NCBI RefSeq assembly: GCF_008329645.1
Contig: NZ_CP043474.1
Span: 1,736,001 to 1,800,000, forward strand
DNA length: 64,000 nucleotides
Direction of reading: 5' to 3'
Source of the DNA: Mycolicibacterium grossiae
GTDB taxonomy: Bacteria > Actinomycetota > Actinomycetes > Mycobacteriales > Mycobacteriaceae
The notes below the pieces were generated by a model. The model worked only from the letters and a program-made list of their open reading frames with translations, had not been told where the DNA came from and did no database searches. Positions 8,536-17,001 of the stretch are shown piece after piece. Within the stretch, counting starts at the first letter, position 1; the number at the start of each line of letters is the position of its first letter. Position numbers and translations under genes: made by a program.

Positions 8536-9327
8536 GTGAACATCGACCTCTCCGGTAGAACCGCACTCGTCACGGGCTCCACGCAGGGCATCGGCTACGC
8601 CATCGCCGACGGGTTGGCGCGCAGCGGCGCCCGCGTCGCCGTCAACGGCCGCTCCGCCGAGCGCGTCGACGACGCCGTCGCGCGGCTGCGCACCGACACC
8701 GGCGCCGACGTGGTGGGCGCCGCCGTCGACGTGACGAGCGCCGACGGCGTCGCCGAACTGCTCGCGACGCTGCCCGACGTCGACGTGCTGGTGAACAACC
8801 TCGGCATCTTCGGCGCGGTGCCGGCCCGCGAGGTCACCGACGAGCAGTGGCGCACGTACTTCGAGGTCAACGTGTTGGCGGCGGTCCGGCTCATCCGGAC
8901 CTACCTGCCCGGCATGGTGCAGCGCGGCTGGGGCCGGGCCATTCAGATCGCCAGCGACTCGGCGGTGGTCATCCCGGAGGAGATGATCCACTACGGGGTG
9001 TCGAAGACGGCGCTGCTGGCCGTCTCGCGCGGCTTCGCCAAGGACGCCGCGGGCACCGGCGTGACGGTGAACTCCGTCATCGCCGGCCCGACGCACACCG
9101 CGGGCGTCGAGGACTTCGTCTATCAGCTGGTGGACCGCGAGCTGCCGTGGGACGAGGCGCAGCGCGAGTTCATGCGTGCCCACCGGCCGCAGTCGCTGCT
9201 GCAGCGCCTGATCGAGCCGGAGGAGATCGCCAACATGGTCACCTACCTGGCGTCACCGCTGGCGTCGGCCACCACCGGCGGCGCCCTGCGCGTCGACGGC
9301 GGCTACGTCGACTCGATCCTGCCCTGA
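8536..9327 (+). CDS. Short-chain dehydrogenase/reductase (classical SDR)
   Basis: 263 residues. Classical SDR signatures are complete: the cofactor loop TGSTQGIG (about 14-21), NNLG in place of NNAG, the catalytic Ser in IASDS, and YGVSK (Tyr and Lys), then a C-terminal VDGGYVDSILP tail. An acidic or basic residue at the end of beta-2 (VNGRSAER) suggests NADP. GTG start at 8536, 51 bases after fadD2. Family members oxidise or reduce alcohols and ketones. Whether it serves fatty-acid turnover or the amine/amide genes that follow is not clear. Confidence 0.88.
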   Translation: MNIDLSGRTALVTGSTQGIGYAIADGLARSGARVAVNGRSAERVDDAVARLRTDTGADVVGAAVDVTSADGVAELLATLPDVDVLVNNLGIFGAVPAREVTDEQWRTYFEVNVLAAVRLIRTYLPGMVQRGWGRAIQIASDSAVVIPEEMIHYGVSKTALLAVSRGFAKDAAGTGVTVNSVIAGPTHTAGVEDFVYQLVDRELPWDEAQREFMRAHRPQSLLQRLIEPEEIANMVTYLASPLASATTGGALRVDGGYVDSILP

Positions 9328-9334
9328 CGCGTCG

Positions 9335-10582
9335 TCACGACGAGACCGCGCAGCTGCCCCGGTCGGCCCATGTGGGTCCCGACGCCGACGGGCGGATGTC
9401 GACGTCGAAGATGGCGGTCGGCAGGTACAACGAGCAGCAGGCGTTCGGGATGTCCACGACGCCGCTGACCCGTCCCTCGATGGGCGCGGCGCCGAGCAGC
9501 AGGTACGCCTGCGGACCGGAGTATCCGAACCTCTCGAGGTAGCGCACGGCGTTCAGGCACGCGTTGCGGTAGGCGACGGTGGCGTCGTTGTACAGCTGGG
9601 TGTCCGATTCGTGGTCGACGCCGATGCCGATGAACGTGACGAACTCCGAGTACCGCGGCTCGACGTTGCCGGGCATCAGGATGGGGTTCGTGGTCACCCC
9701 GTAGGTCTCCATCCCGCCCTTGATGAGGTCGACGTGGAAGTCGATGAACCCGCCCATCTCGATGGCCCCGCAGAAGGTGATCTCGCCGTCACCCTGGCTG
9801 AAGTGCAGGTCGCCACCGGAGAACAACGCACCCGGCACGTGCACCGGGTAGAACACCCGCGAACCGCGCGTGAAGTTCTTGATGTCGTGATTGCCGCCGT
9901 TCTCGCGGGCGGGCACCGTACGGGCGCCGTCGCGGCCGATGGCCGCCAGCACGTCGCCGGTCGCGGTACCGCCGAGCACCGATTCTTCGAGCGGGGGCAG
10001 GGCCAGCGCCGGCACGCGGTGCGGGTCGGTGTCGATGAGCGCTCGTTCGCGAGAATTCCATCGCGACAACAGTTCCGGAGACGGTGCCGTGCCGAACAGG
10101 CCCGGGTGCGTGATGCCGGTGAACTCGACCCCGGGGATGTGGCGCGACGTGCATTTCTGGCCGGCGAAGTCCCAGATCGCCTTGTACGCGTCGGGGAAGT
10201 GGTCGGTGAGGAAGCCACCGCCGTTGTCCTTGGCGAAGATGCCGGTGTAGCCCCAGCCCTGGCCAGGCGCGTCGCCGACCTCCTGCGGGACCGGCCCCAG
10301 GTCGAGGATGTCGACCATCAGGAGGTCGCCCGGTTCGGCGCCCTCGACGTAGATGGGTCCGGACAGCATGTGCGCGTGGGAGAGGTCCACGTCGCGAACG
10401 TCGTTGGCGGAGTCGCTGTTCGCGATCTGCCCGTCCGTCCACTCGCGGCACTCCACCCGGATCGACTGCCCGGGCTTGACGTGCACGGCCGGCGGAATGT
10501 CGGGGTGCCACCGGTTGTGTCCGGGGACGGCCTGGTCCCGCATCGAGCGGGCCTGGTCCACCGAGAAGACGACGTCGGGCAT
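9335..10582 (-). CDS. fmdA: Formamidase / acetamidase family enzyme (FmdA)
   Basis: 415 residues, full length for the FmdA/AmdA family of zinc-dependent amidases that hydrolyse formamide (or acetamide) to ammonia and the acid. Recognisable family segments are HNRWHPDIPP near the start, SHAHMLSGPIYVEGAEPGD, NGGNHDIKN, HFSQGDGEI and the C-terminal IPNACCSLY. The ATG at 10582 has an AGGAGG ribosome-binding site 6 bases upstream. It lies 12 bases behind the FmdB-type zinc-ribbon gene, a common pairing, so the two form an operon releasing ammonia from short amides. It converges with the SDR gene. Confidence 0.9.
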   Translation of the reverse strand: MPDVVFSVDQARSMRDQAVPGHNRWHPDIPPAVHVKPGQSIRVECREWTDGQIANSDSANDVRDVDLSHAHMLSGPIYVEGAEPGDLLMVDILDLGPVPQEVGDAPGQGWGYTGIFAKDNGGGFLTDHFPDAYKAIWDFAGQKCTSRHIPGVEFTGITHPGLFGTAPSPELLSRWNSRERALIDTDPHRVPALALPPLEESVLGGTATGDVLAAIGRDGARTVPARENGGNHDIKNFTRGSRVFYPVHVPGALFSGGDLHFSQGDGEITFCGAIEMGGFIDFHVDLIKGGMETYGVTTNPILMPGNVEPRYSEFVTFIGIGVDHESDTQLYNDATVAYRNACLNAVRYLERFGYSGPQAYLLLGAAPIEGRVSGVVDIPNACCSLYLPTAIFDVDIRPSASGPTWADRGSCAVSS

Positions 10583-10594
10583 CGGACCTCCTGG

Positions 10595-10879
10595 TCAGGG
10601 GCGGGGGAGACGGGTGTGCCGTGGGTCGCGCGTCACGGCGGTGGCGCGCGGCGAGCGGCCCGGTACCGAGGAGACCACCTCGGGTGCGTCTGCGCTGCGC
10701 CCGCTGGCGTCGAGCGCCCGGCGCAGACCGGGATCGAGCGCCGCGAGAGCCGGGCTGCCGAAGATGCGGCGCCCCACCATGCCGCACCGCGGACAGGTCG
10801 CCGGGCGGTCGGTCTCGGCCATCGTTCGGACGACGTCGAACGCGCCGCAGGGTGTGCACGCGAAGCGGTACGTCGGCAC
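10595..10879 (-). CDS. fmdB: FmdB-family zinc-ribbon regulatory protein
   Basis: 94 residues. The start is the GTG at 10879, chosen because GGAGG lies 5 bases upstream and the protein then begins PTYRFACTPCG, the invariant start of the FmdB family. Zinc ligands are CTPC near residue 9 and CPRC near residue 30. FmdB proteins accompany formamidase genes and are thought to regulate or assist them; the mechanism is not established. The C-terminal half is Arg/Ser-rich and probably disordered. Confidence 0.82.
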   Translation of the reverse strand: MPTYRFACTPCGAFDVVRTMAETDRPATCPRCGMVGRRIFGSPALAALDPGLRRALDASGRSADAPEVVSSVPGRSPRATAVTRDPRHTRLPRP

Positions 10880-11012
10880 GGGCACCTCCGTGTTCGGTTG
10901 TGGGTCAACCTCAGTGGAGCATGGATGCCGGCGGTGCGCCATCTCCGGGGACGCGCATCGGGTGAACGACACGAGGTCGTCACGCGGTCGCAACACTGCC
11001 CCCCGAGACGAG

Positions 11013-11060
11013 CGTGACGCTGGAGTCCCACTGAGGGGTGGGCGGGACTCCAGCGTCACG
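11013..11060 (-). terminator. Long stem-loop terminator after the transaminase gene
   Basis: Two perfect 17-base complementary arms (11013-11029 and 11044-11060, CGTGACGCTGGAGTCCC and its reverse complement) enclose a 14-base loop. The structure begins 14 bases beyond the transaminase stop on the minus strand. There is no T-run after it, which is common for mycobacterial terminators. It separates the permease/transaminase unit from fmdB-fmdA. Confidence 0.75.
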
Positions 11061-11074
11061 GTCGAAGGGTCGTG

Positions 11075-12103
11075 CTAGTACTCGATCGCCTCGATCAGCG
11101 GGCCGGGCTCGTCCATCAGCGCCCAGAACCGGTCGCGGATGGCGACCGTCATCTCCCCGGGCGCGCCGCTGCCGACCGGTTCGCCGTCGAGCGTGTTGAT
11201 CGGCGTGACGCCGCCGGCGGTGGTGACGGCCATCAGTTCGTCGGCCTCGTACAGCTCGTGGCTGGTGACGTCGCGCAGCGTGGCCTCGATGCCCATGGCG
11301 TCGGCGATCTCGAACACCGTCTTGCGGGTGATGCCCGGCAACGCATTTCGCGACGGCGACGCGAGCTTGCCGTCCTTGACGATGCACACGTTGAAGCCGG
11401 GTCCCTCGGCCACGCAGTTGTCGGAGTCGAGCAGGATCGCGGTGCGGGCGCCACGGTCCTTGGCCTCGAAGCTCGCCGCCGTCAGGTCGCCCCACTGGTA
11501 GTTCTTGATCGTGGGGTCGACGGTGTTGCGGCCGGCACGTCGCACGTGGCGCGGCACGATGGCGGTGGTGCCGAAGATCTGCTCGGCGGGCGGGAACGCC
11601 CACAGGTACGGGATCGCGTAGACGTACACCTGGTGGGTGAGCTTGGTGAGGTCCTTCTCGCCCTTGCGCCTGCCGTAGCCGCGGGTGACGGTGAGGTTGA
11701 CGAAGGACTCGCGCAACTGCGACATCGCGATGCAGCGCTTGGTGATCTCGGCCAGCTCGTCCTTCGACATGCCGGGATCGAGCCGCAGCTTGCGTGCGCC
11801 GTCGAGCAGGCGGTCCAGGTGGTCACCCAACCGGAACACGTTGCCGTGCCACACGTGCGCAACGGTGTAGGTGAGATCCGAGTGGCCGAAACCGGTGTCG
11901 AAGATGGAGATCCGGGCGTCCTCGGCGGGCAGGTACTCGCCCTCGATCCAGGCGACGCCGCCGGCGAACGGGCTGGAGGTGTCGAGTTCGTAGTCGCTGT
12001 ACTGGATCACCGAGCCGGGCGGCGTGTCCTCACGGATGGCGCCGGGTTCGACGGCGACGAGGTTGGAGGTGCCCTTGGAGGGGTCGATGTCTGCGAGTGT
12101 CAT
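11075..12103 (-). CDS. Fold-type IV PLP aminotransferase, (R)-amine transaminase-like
   Basis: 342 residues. Fold type IV, like branched-chain aminotransferases. The PLP lysine is K200 in DPTIKNYQWGD, the cofactor-contacting Glu is E233 in AEGPGFNV, and the phosphate-binding TTAGGVTP lies near 295. Across the N-terminal half (YSDYELD, FAGGVAWIEGEYLP, ARISIFDTGFGHSDLTYTV) and the tail it resembles, from memory, (R)-selective amine:pyruvate transaminases such as the Arthrobacter ATA-117 enzyme, more than IlvE. Expected reaction: amino transfer between an (R)-amine and pyruvate. The native substrate is unknown. It starts 21 bases after an APC permease with AAAGGA upstream, so permease and transaminase probably form an amine uptake and catabolism operon. 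Confidence 0.85.
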   Translation of the reverse strand: MTLADIDPSKGTSNLVAVEPGAIREDTPPGSVIQYSDYELDTSSPFAGGVAWIEGEYLPAEDARISIFDTGFGHSDLTYTVAHVWHGNVFRLGDHLDRLLDGARKLRLDPGMSKDELAEITKRCIAMSQLRESFVNLTVTRGYGRRKGEKDLTKLTHQVYVYAIPYLWAFPPAEQIFGTTAIVPRHVRRAGRNTVDPTIKNYQWGDLTAASFEAKDRGARTAILLDSDNCVAEGPGFNVCIVKDGKLASPSRNALPGITRKTVFEIADAMGIEATLRDVTSHELYEADELMAVTTAGGVTPINTLDGEPVGSGAPGEMTVAIRDRFWALMDEPGPLIEAIEY

Positions 12104-12124
12104 TGTGGTGCGGTCCTTTCGGGC

Positions 12125-13630
12125 TCAGGAGGAATGGGTTCGGGCGTAATCGGCCCCGGCTTCGCCGCGGGCCAGCCGCGACTTCAGTCCGGTGGCCCAC
12201 CAGAGCGCCGCGAGGGCGACGATGCCGAGGAAGATCCACTTGTTGCTGGTGAACTGCGGCAGAAAGAGCAGGGCGACGGCGACACCGACGAACACCACCA
12301 GGGCGGTGACGTAGAGCGGCAGGCGGAACCGGCCGAGATCGAAGGTGCCGGGTTCGGCAGCGGGGATGGTGCCCTTGCGGTAGCCGACCAGCAGCCCGAT
12401 GGTCTGCAGGATGTAGACGAAGAAGAACAGCAGCGACGCGATGCCGATGATGTAGTTGAACGCCTTCTCGTTCACCAGCGCCGACAGCAGCAGGATGGCC
12501 GACAGGCAGCCCAGACCGAGGACGGCGAACGTCGGCGTCTTGCTCTTCGGCGAGACGCGGCGCCACACGTGCGACAGCGGCAGCATGTTGTCGCGGGCCA
12601 TCGAATACGTCAGCCGGGTGGCCACCAGGATGTTGGCCAGCAGGCACGCCAGGATGTTGGTGAGTGCCACGGCGACGACGATCTTGGTGACCACGGGCCC
12701 GGCCTGCTGGGTGATGATCTCCTCGATGGGCGCCGCGCTGTTGGCGGCGACGGCGTCGGCGTCCTTGATGGCGAGGACGTAGACCAGGTACATGAGGAAC
12801 TCGACGACGATCGAGGTCACCAGGGCGTAGAACATGGTGCGCGGCACCACGCGGCGCGCGTCCTTGGTCTCCTCGGCGACGTCGGCACCCGACTCGACGC
12901 CGATGAGCCCAAAGAACGGGCCGAGGGCGGCGGCCAACCAGGCGAGCAGGTAGGAGTCCTTGTCGCCCGACTCGCCCCCGGTGAAGAGCACCGAGAACGG
13001 CTGGTGGTTCTCCGGCGCCGAGAAGGCGATGATCGCGATCAGTGCGGTGGCGCCGACCGTGATGACGAGTTCGAGGCTGACGCCGATGTTGTTGACCATG
13101 GTCGCGAAGCGGACGCCGTAGATGTTGATGAGCACGCAGACGAACACGACGCCGATCGCGACCAGGATCTGCGCGGTCTGGCTCATGCTCCACCCGAACA
13201 GGCCGCCGAGGTAGCCGGACAGGATGAACCCGACGCCGGTCATGCCGCAGACCCACCCGAGCAGGGCGATGACACCGGTGAACCAGGCCAGGTTCGGCCC
13301 GTTGATGCGGCTGATCCACTGATAGGAGTAGCCGGCGAGCGGCAGCTTGGCGGTGAGGTCCGCGGCGATGAAGGCCCACAGCGCGAACACCGCGCCGGCC
13401 AGCAGCAGCGTCCACACGAACGGTGCGCCCGCGGTGAAGTAGCCGGCGCCGAAGCCGGTGAACACCGCGGTGGTGGCACTGATGGTGGCGAAGCCGATGG
13501 CGAAGGACGCCAGCGTGCCGACCGAGCGGTCGAGTTTCTGTTCGTAGCCCAGCTCCGCCAACTTGGCGTCCTCGGCGTCGGGCAGGTCGGGTCGCCGTGA
13601 ATGAGTCGGCGATGCGAGGGATTCGGTCAT
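12125..13630 (-). CDS. APC-superfamily amino acid/amine permease
   Basis: 501 residues with about 12 hydrophobic helices from residue 36 to about 480. The ATG at 13630 has GGAG about 6 bases upstream; an upstream in-frame ATG (13663) lacks a ribosome-binding site. The second-helix region (TLLLAGAVFALWAFIAADLTAK) and GYSYQW fit the amino acid-polyamine-organocation transporters. Substrate is inferred to be an amino acid or amine because the gene is followed directly by the (R)-transaminase-like gene. The LysR gene lies 105 bases upstream on the same strand and is a likely regulator. Confidence 0.85.
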   Translation of the reverse strand: MTESLASPTHSRRPDLPDAEDAKLAELGYEQKLDRSVGTLASFAIGFATISATTAVFTGFGAGYFTAGAPFVWTLLLAGAVFALWAFIAADLTAKLPLAGYSYQWISRINGPNLAWFTGVIALLGWVCGMTGVGFILSGYLGGLFGWSMSQTAQILVAIGVVFVCVLINIYGVRFATMVNNIGVSLELVITVGATALIAIIAFSAPENHQPFSVLFTGGESGDKDSYLLAWLAAALGPFFGLIGVESGADVAEETKDARRVVPRTMFYALVTSIVVEFLMYLVYVLAIKDADAVAANSAAPIEEIITQQAGPVVTKIVVAVALTNILACLLANILVATRLTYSMARDNMLPLSHVWRRVSPKSKTPTFAVLGLGCLSAILLLSALVNEKAFNYIIGIASLLFFFVYILQTIGLLVGYRKGTIPAAEPGTFDLGRFRLPLYVTALVVFVGVAVALLFLPQFTSNKWIFLGIVALAALWWATGLKSRLARGEAGADYARTHSS

Positions 13631-13681
13631 GGTCACTCCAGGTGAGAGGCAGTGGTGGAACACCCGAAGACAGGAAAGCGC

Positions 13682-13707
13682 TCCGAACCGTTCACCGGAA
13701 GTTCGGA
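13682..13707. promoter_or_regulatory. Inverted repeat upstream of the permease (candidate LysR site)
   Basis: TCCGAAC (13682-13688) and GTTCGGA (13701-13707) are perfect 7-base arms around a 12-base spacer, between the LysR stop and the permease start. LysR proteins recognise interrupted dyads, so this is a plausible operator for the permease/transaminase operon. No binding evidence exists. Confidence 0.4.
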
Positions 13708-13735
13708 CTTTCTATCTATTCATCAACGTCGTTTA

Positions 13736-14656
13736 TCAATCGATTGCCGAGCCTGGGGCGTCGCCGAAGCTCCACTCCGCTTGCACGTGCGTGACCAGCG
13801 CTTCCGCCTGCGGAGAGAGCGACGCGGGGTGCCATGCCAACGCGGTGAAACTCGGCGGTCGGTCCGTGATCGGGATGTACACGATGCCCGGCCGGTCGTA
13901 GAACCGGGCCACCGACGAGGTGGTGAAGCTGATGCCCAGTCCCCGCGCGATGCACGTCGTCTCGGCCTCGTAGGTCGCGGCGATCGCGGCGATGGTGGGC
14001 GGTCGGTTGCCGCGCACGTCCATCGCGAGCCAGTAGTCCCGCCAGGTGCCTGCGGTCAGCGGGGCGCACACGATGGGGTCGTCGAGCAGTTCGGTGATGG
14101 CGACCTCGGACCGGTGGGCGAGCCGGTGGTCGCGCGGCAGACACGCCACCCAGGACTCGGAGTCCAGCATCAGCATCCGGTGCTCCGGCAGGTCGACCGG
14201 CGGGCGGATGATCGCGACCTCGGTACTGCCGTCGGCCAGCCCGGCGGTCGGGTCGGCGAAGTCGAACTCGATCGGTTCCACGGTGACGTCGGGGTAGGCG
14301 GCCTCGAAGTGGCGCACGACCCGGAAGAGCAGGTCGGCGCCGGTGCCGATGAGGTACCCGAGCCGCAGCACGCCGTGCCGGGTGCCCGAGAGGGTGACGA
14401 GGTTGGCGACGACGGCGTCGACCCCGGCCAGCGCCTGCTGGACCTGCGGCAGCCACGCCGCACCGAGGTCGGTGAGCGCCACCTCGCGCGTGCTGCGGGT
14501 GAACAGCGCGACGCCGAAGGCATGCTCGAGCTGTTTGATCGCCGTGGACAGCGCCGGCTGGGTGATGAACAGCCGTTCGGCGGCACGCCGGTAGTTCAGC
14601 TCCTCACCCAGCACGGCGAAGTACCGCAGTTGACGCAGCGTCACGTCGGCGGCCAT
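13736..14656 (-). CDS. LysR-family transcriptional regulator
   Basis: 306 residues. HTH in residues about 4-63 (LRQLRYFAVLGEELNYRRAAERL, FITQPALSTAIKQLE), followed by the two-lobed effector-binding domain (LRLGYLIGTGAD, TEVAIIRPPVD). This HTH pattern is closest to the CatR/CbbR/BenM-like group that responds to small organic acids or aromatics. It lies directly upstream of the permease and transaminase genes on the same strand and probably controls them. ATG start at 14656. The effector is unknown. Confidence 0.9.
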   Translation of the reverse strand: MAADVTLRQLRYFAVLGEELNYRRAAERLFITQPALSTAIKQLEHAFGVALFTRSTREVALTDLGAAWLPQVQQALAGVDAVVANLVTLSGTRHGVLRLGYLIGTGADLLFRVVRHFEAAYPDVTVEPIEFDFADPTAGLADGSTEVAIIRPPVDLPEHRMLMLDSESWVACLPRDHRLAHRSEVAITELLDDPIVCAPLTAGTWRDYWLAMDVRGNRPPTIAAIAATYEAETTCIARGLGISFTTSSVARFYDRPGIVYIPITDRPPSFTALAWHPASLSPQAEALVTHVQAEWSFGDAPGSAID

Positions 14657-14739
14657 GTGCCGAAACTACGGTCGTCGACGCGACACGCCGTGGAGCGCGC
14701 CGACGACCGGAGTGTCGGTGGTGCTACCGATCGCCGGGG

Positions 14740-16938
14740 TTACGGATCGCGGGGGAGGCCGAGCAGGCGCTCGGCGATGATGTTGAGCTGCACCTCGGAC
14801 GTGCCGCCGTAGATCGTGGTGGCGCGGCCGGCGAGCAGGTACTCCGCCCAGGTGCCGGAGAGCTGGTCGTGGTCGCCGATCGCGGCGTCGGTCCCGAACG
14901 AGGAGACGCCGAACTCGGCGTAACCCTGCCCGGTCTTCATCGACAGCAGCTTGCTGATCGCCGCGTTGGGCATCGGGTCGCCGCCCGCCAGGGTCAGCAG
15001 CGTGGAGCGCAGGTTGAGCACCTTGGCCGCGTAGCCCTCGGCGATCAGCCGGCCCGCTTCGTACTTCTGGATCTGGTCGAAGTGGCCCTCGCCGAGGAAC
15101 GACACGAACTGGTCCAGGCTGGCGAGGAACGGCGGCTCGCTGCTGCCGATCGAGACGCGCTCGTTGGTCAGCGTGTTGCGGCTGACCTCCCAGCCGCGGT
15201 TCACCTCGCCGAGCACCATCTCGTCCGGCACGAACACATCGTCGATGAACACGGTGTTGAACATGGCGTTGCCGGTGAGTTCGCGCAGCGGCTTCACTTC
15301 GACGCCCTCGGCCGCCATGTCGAGCAGGAAGTACGTGATGCCCTGGTGTTTCGGAGCGCTCGGGTCGGTCCTCGCCAGCAGCGCACCCCAGGCGGAGTAC
15401 TGGGCGCCGGTGGTCCAGATCTTCTGGCCGGTGATGCGCCAGCCGCCGTCGACCTTGGTGGCCTTGGTCGTCAGGCTGGCCAGGTCCGACCCGGCGCCGG
15501 GCTCGGAGAACAGCTGGCACCAGATCATCTCGCCGCGGAACGTCGGCGGCAGGAAGCGCTGCTGCTGCTCCTCGGTGCCGTAGGCGACGATCGACGGGAT
15601 GATCCACGCCGCGATGCCCATCTGCGGCCGCTTCACCCGGCCGGTCGAGAACTCCTGCGCGATGATGATCTGCTCGATCGGGGTGGCGCCGCGGCCCCAC
15701 GGCTTGGGCAGGTGCGGCTGCACCCAGCCCCCCTCGGCGATCGCGGTGTTGCGCTCCTCGCTCGGAATCGCCTTCAGCCCGGCGACCTCCGCACGGATCT
15801 CCTCGCGCAGCTTCTCGGTGTCCGGGTCGAGGTCGATGTCGATGGACCGCAGGCCGCGAGACGTGGCCAGGTCGGCCACCTGCAGCGGGTAGTCCGACGT
15901 CCGGCCGAAACCGGCCACCAGGGCGATCGCCCGGCGGTAGTAGACGTTGGTGTCGTGCTCCCAGGTGAAACCGATGCCGCCGTGGACCTGAATGCAGTCC
16001 TGGGCGGTGTGCTGGGCCGCGGCCGGGGCCAGCGTCGCGGCGACCGCGGCGGCGAACTCGTAGGCGTTGCCGTCCTCGTCCGGCGTGCGGGCGGCCTCCT
16101 CGTCCAGTGCGCGCGCGGCGTCCCAGACGGCGCCGGTGGCGCGCTCGGTTTCGGCGATCATGTTGGCGCACTTGTGCTTGATGGCCTGGAACTGTCCGAT
16201 GGGACGGCCGAACTGCTCGCGGATCTTGGCGTATTCGGCGGCGGCATCGGTGGCCCAGCGGGCGACGCCGACGCACTCGGCGGAGAGCAGCGTGGTGATC
16301 AGCGCGCGGGCACGGGGCTTGGCCAGCTGGGCCAGCACACGGTCGTCACCGACCTCCACGGCGTTGGCGCGGACGTGCGCGATCGGCCGCAACGGGTCGA
16401 CGCTGGCGACGGGCTCGATCTCGACCTGGTCGGCGTCGAGGACCACCCACTCCTCGCCGCCATCGATGGCGACGGGCAGCACCAGGATCGACGCCTGGGC
16501 GGCGGCGGGCACTGCACGGACCTCGCCGCGGATGACCAGCGAGCCGCCCTGCTTGGTGGCGGTGAGGCCGGAGTCGATGGCGTAGGCGGCGATGACCTCA
16601 CCGGACGCCAGACCCTCCAGGCGCTTGTCCTGCGGATCGTTGGCGGCGATCAGCGCGCTCGCGATGGCCGAGGGGACGAACGGACCCGGGACGGCGCCGT
16701 AACCGAATTCGGCGAGCACGATGGCCAGCTCGAGGATGCCGAAGCCCTGACCGCCGACGGCCTCGTCGAGGTGCACGCCCTGCAGGCCCTGCTCGCCGGC
16801 GCCCTTCCAGTAGCTGGGCGGGTTGGCGATCGGCGTCTCGAGGGCTTCGTGCAGCACCTCGGACGGGGCGACGCGCTTGACGAACGACCGTACGGAGTCG
16901 GCCAGGTCGTTGTGCTCGGGCAGGATCGCGATGGGCAT
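14740..16938 (-). CDS. fadE6: Fused double acyl-CoA dehydrogenase (FadE6-like)
   Basis: 732 residues, about twice the length of a normal acyl-CoA dehydrogenase, because two such domains are joined. The N-terminal domain (about 1-355) has REQFGRPIGQFQAIKH and QVHGGIGFTWEHD, but the front half is diverged. The C-terminal domain (about 385-730) keeps FSEPGAGSDLASL, W-x-TGQKIWTTGAQ and YGGTSEVQLNIIAERLL. FAD-linked alpha,beta-desaturation of an acyl-CoA is expected. Length and position match Rv0271c fadE6 (731 residues, from memory). GGAG lies 5 bases before the ATG. A TetR-type operator sits 28 bases upstream. Confidence 0.92.
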   Translation of the reverse strand: MPIAILPEHNDLADSVRSFVKRVAPSEVLHEALETPIANPPSYWKGAGEQGLQGVHLDEAVGGQGFGILELAIVLAEFGYGAVPGPFVPSAIASALIAANDPQDKRLEGLASGEVIAAYAIDSGLTATKQGGSLVIRGEVRAVPAAAQASILVLPVAIDGGEEWVVLDADQVEIEPVASVDPLRPIAHVRANAVEVGDDRVLAQLAKPRARALITTLLSAECVGVARWATDAAAEYAKIREQFGRPIGQFQAIKHKCANMIAETERATGAVWDAARALDEEAARTPDEDGNAYEFAAAVAATLAPAAAQHTAQDCIQVHGGIGFTWEHDTNVYYRRAIALVAGFGRTSDYPLQVADLATSRGLRSIDIDLDPDTEKLREEIRAEVAGLKAIPSEERNTAIAEGGWVQPHLPKPWGRGATPIEQIIIAQEFSTGRVKRPQMGIAAWIIPSIVAYGTEEQQQRFLPPTFRGEMIWCQLFSEPGAGSDLASLTTKATKVDGGWRITGQKIWTTGAQYSAWGALLARTDPSAPKHQGITYFLLDMAAEGVEVKPLRELTGNAMFNTVFIDDVFVPDEMVLGEVNRGWEVSRNTLTNERVSIGSSEPPFLASLDQFVSFLGEGHFDQIQKYEAGRLIAEGYAAKVLNLRSTLLTLAGGDPMPNAAISKLLSMKTGQGYAEFGVSSFGTDAAIGDHDQLSGTWAEYLLAGRATTIYGGTSEVQLNIIAERLLGLPRDP

Positions 16939-16966
16939 GTCTGCTCCTTTGAAGCCATCGTCAAAT

Positions 16967-16980
16967 CAACCGGTCGGTTG
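16967..16980. promoter_or_regulatory. TetR-type operator upstream of fadE6
   Basis: CAACCGGTCGGTTG has 6-base inverted arms (CAACCG/CGGTTG) around GT. It resembles the ACCGGTCGGT core common in operators of TetR regulators of fatty-acid genes. It sits 28 bases upstream of the fadE6 ATG. The TetR protein encoded at 19341-19964 is the obvious candidate to bind it, by neighbourhood only. Confidence 0.5.
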
Positions 16981-17001
16981 GGACCGACGATACCCAATCG
17001 G

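Noticed and set aside
11072..13600. An 842-codon plus-strand frame opposite the transaminase and permease genes
   Set aside because: It is a low-complexity Gly/Asp/Arg/Gln product antisense to two genes with intact motifs. It also runs through the hairpin region without any start signal.
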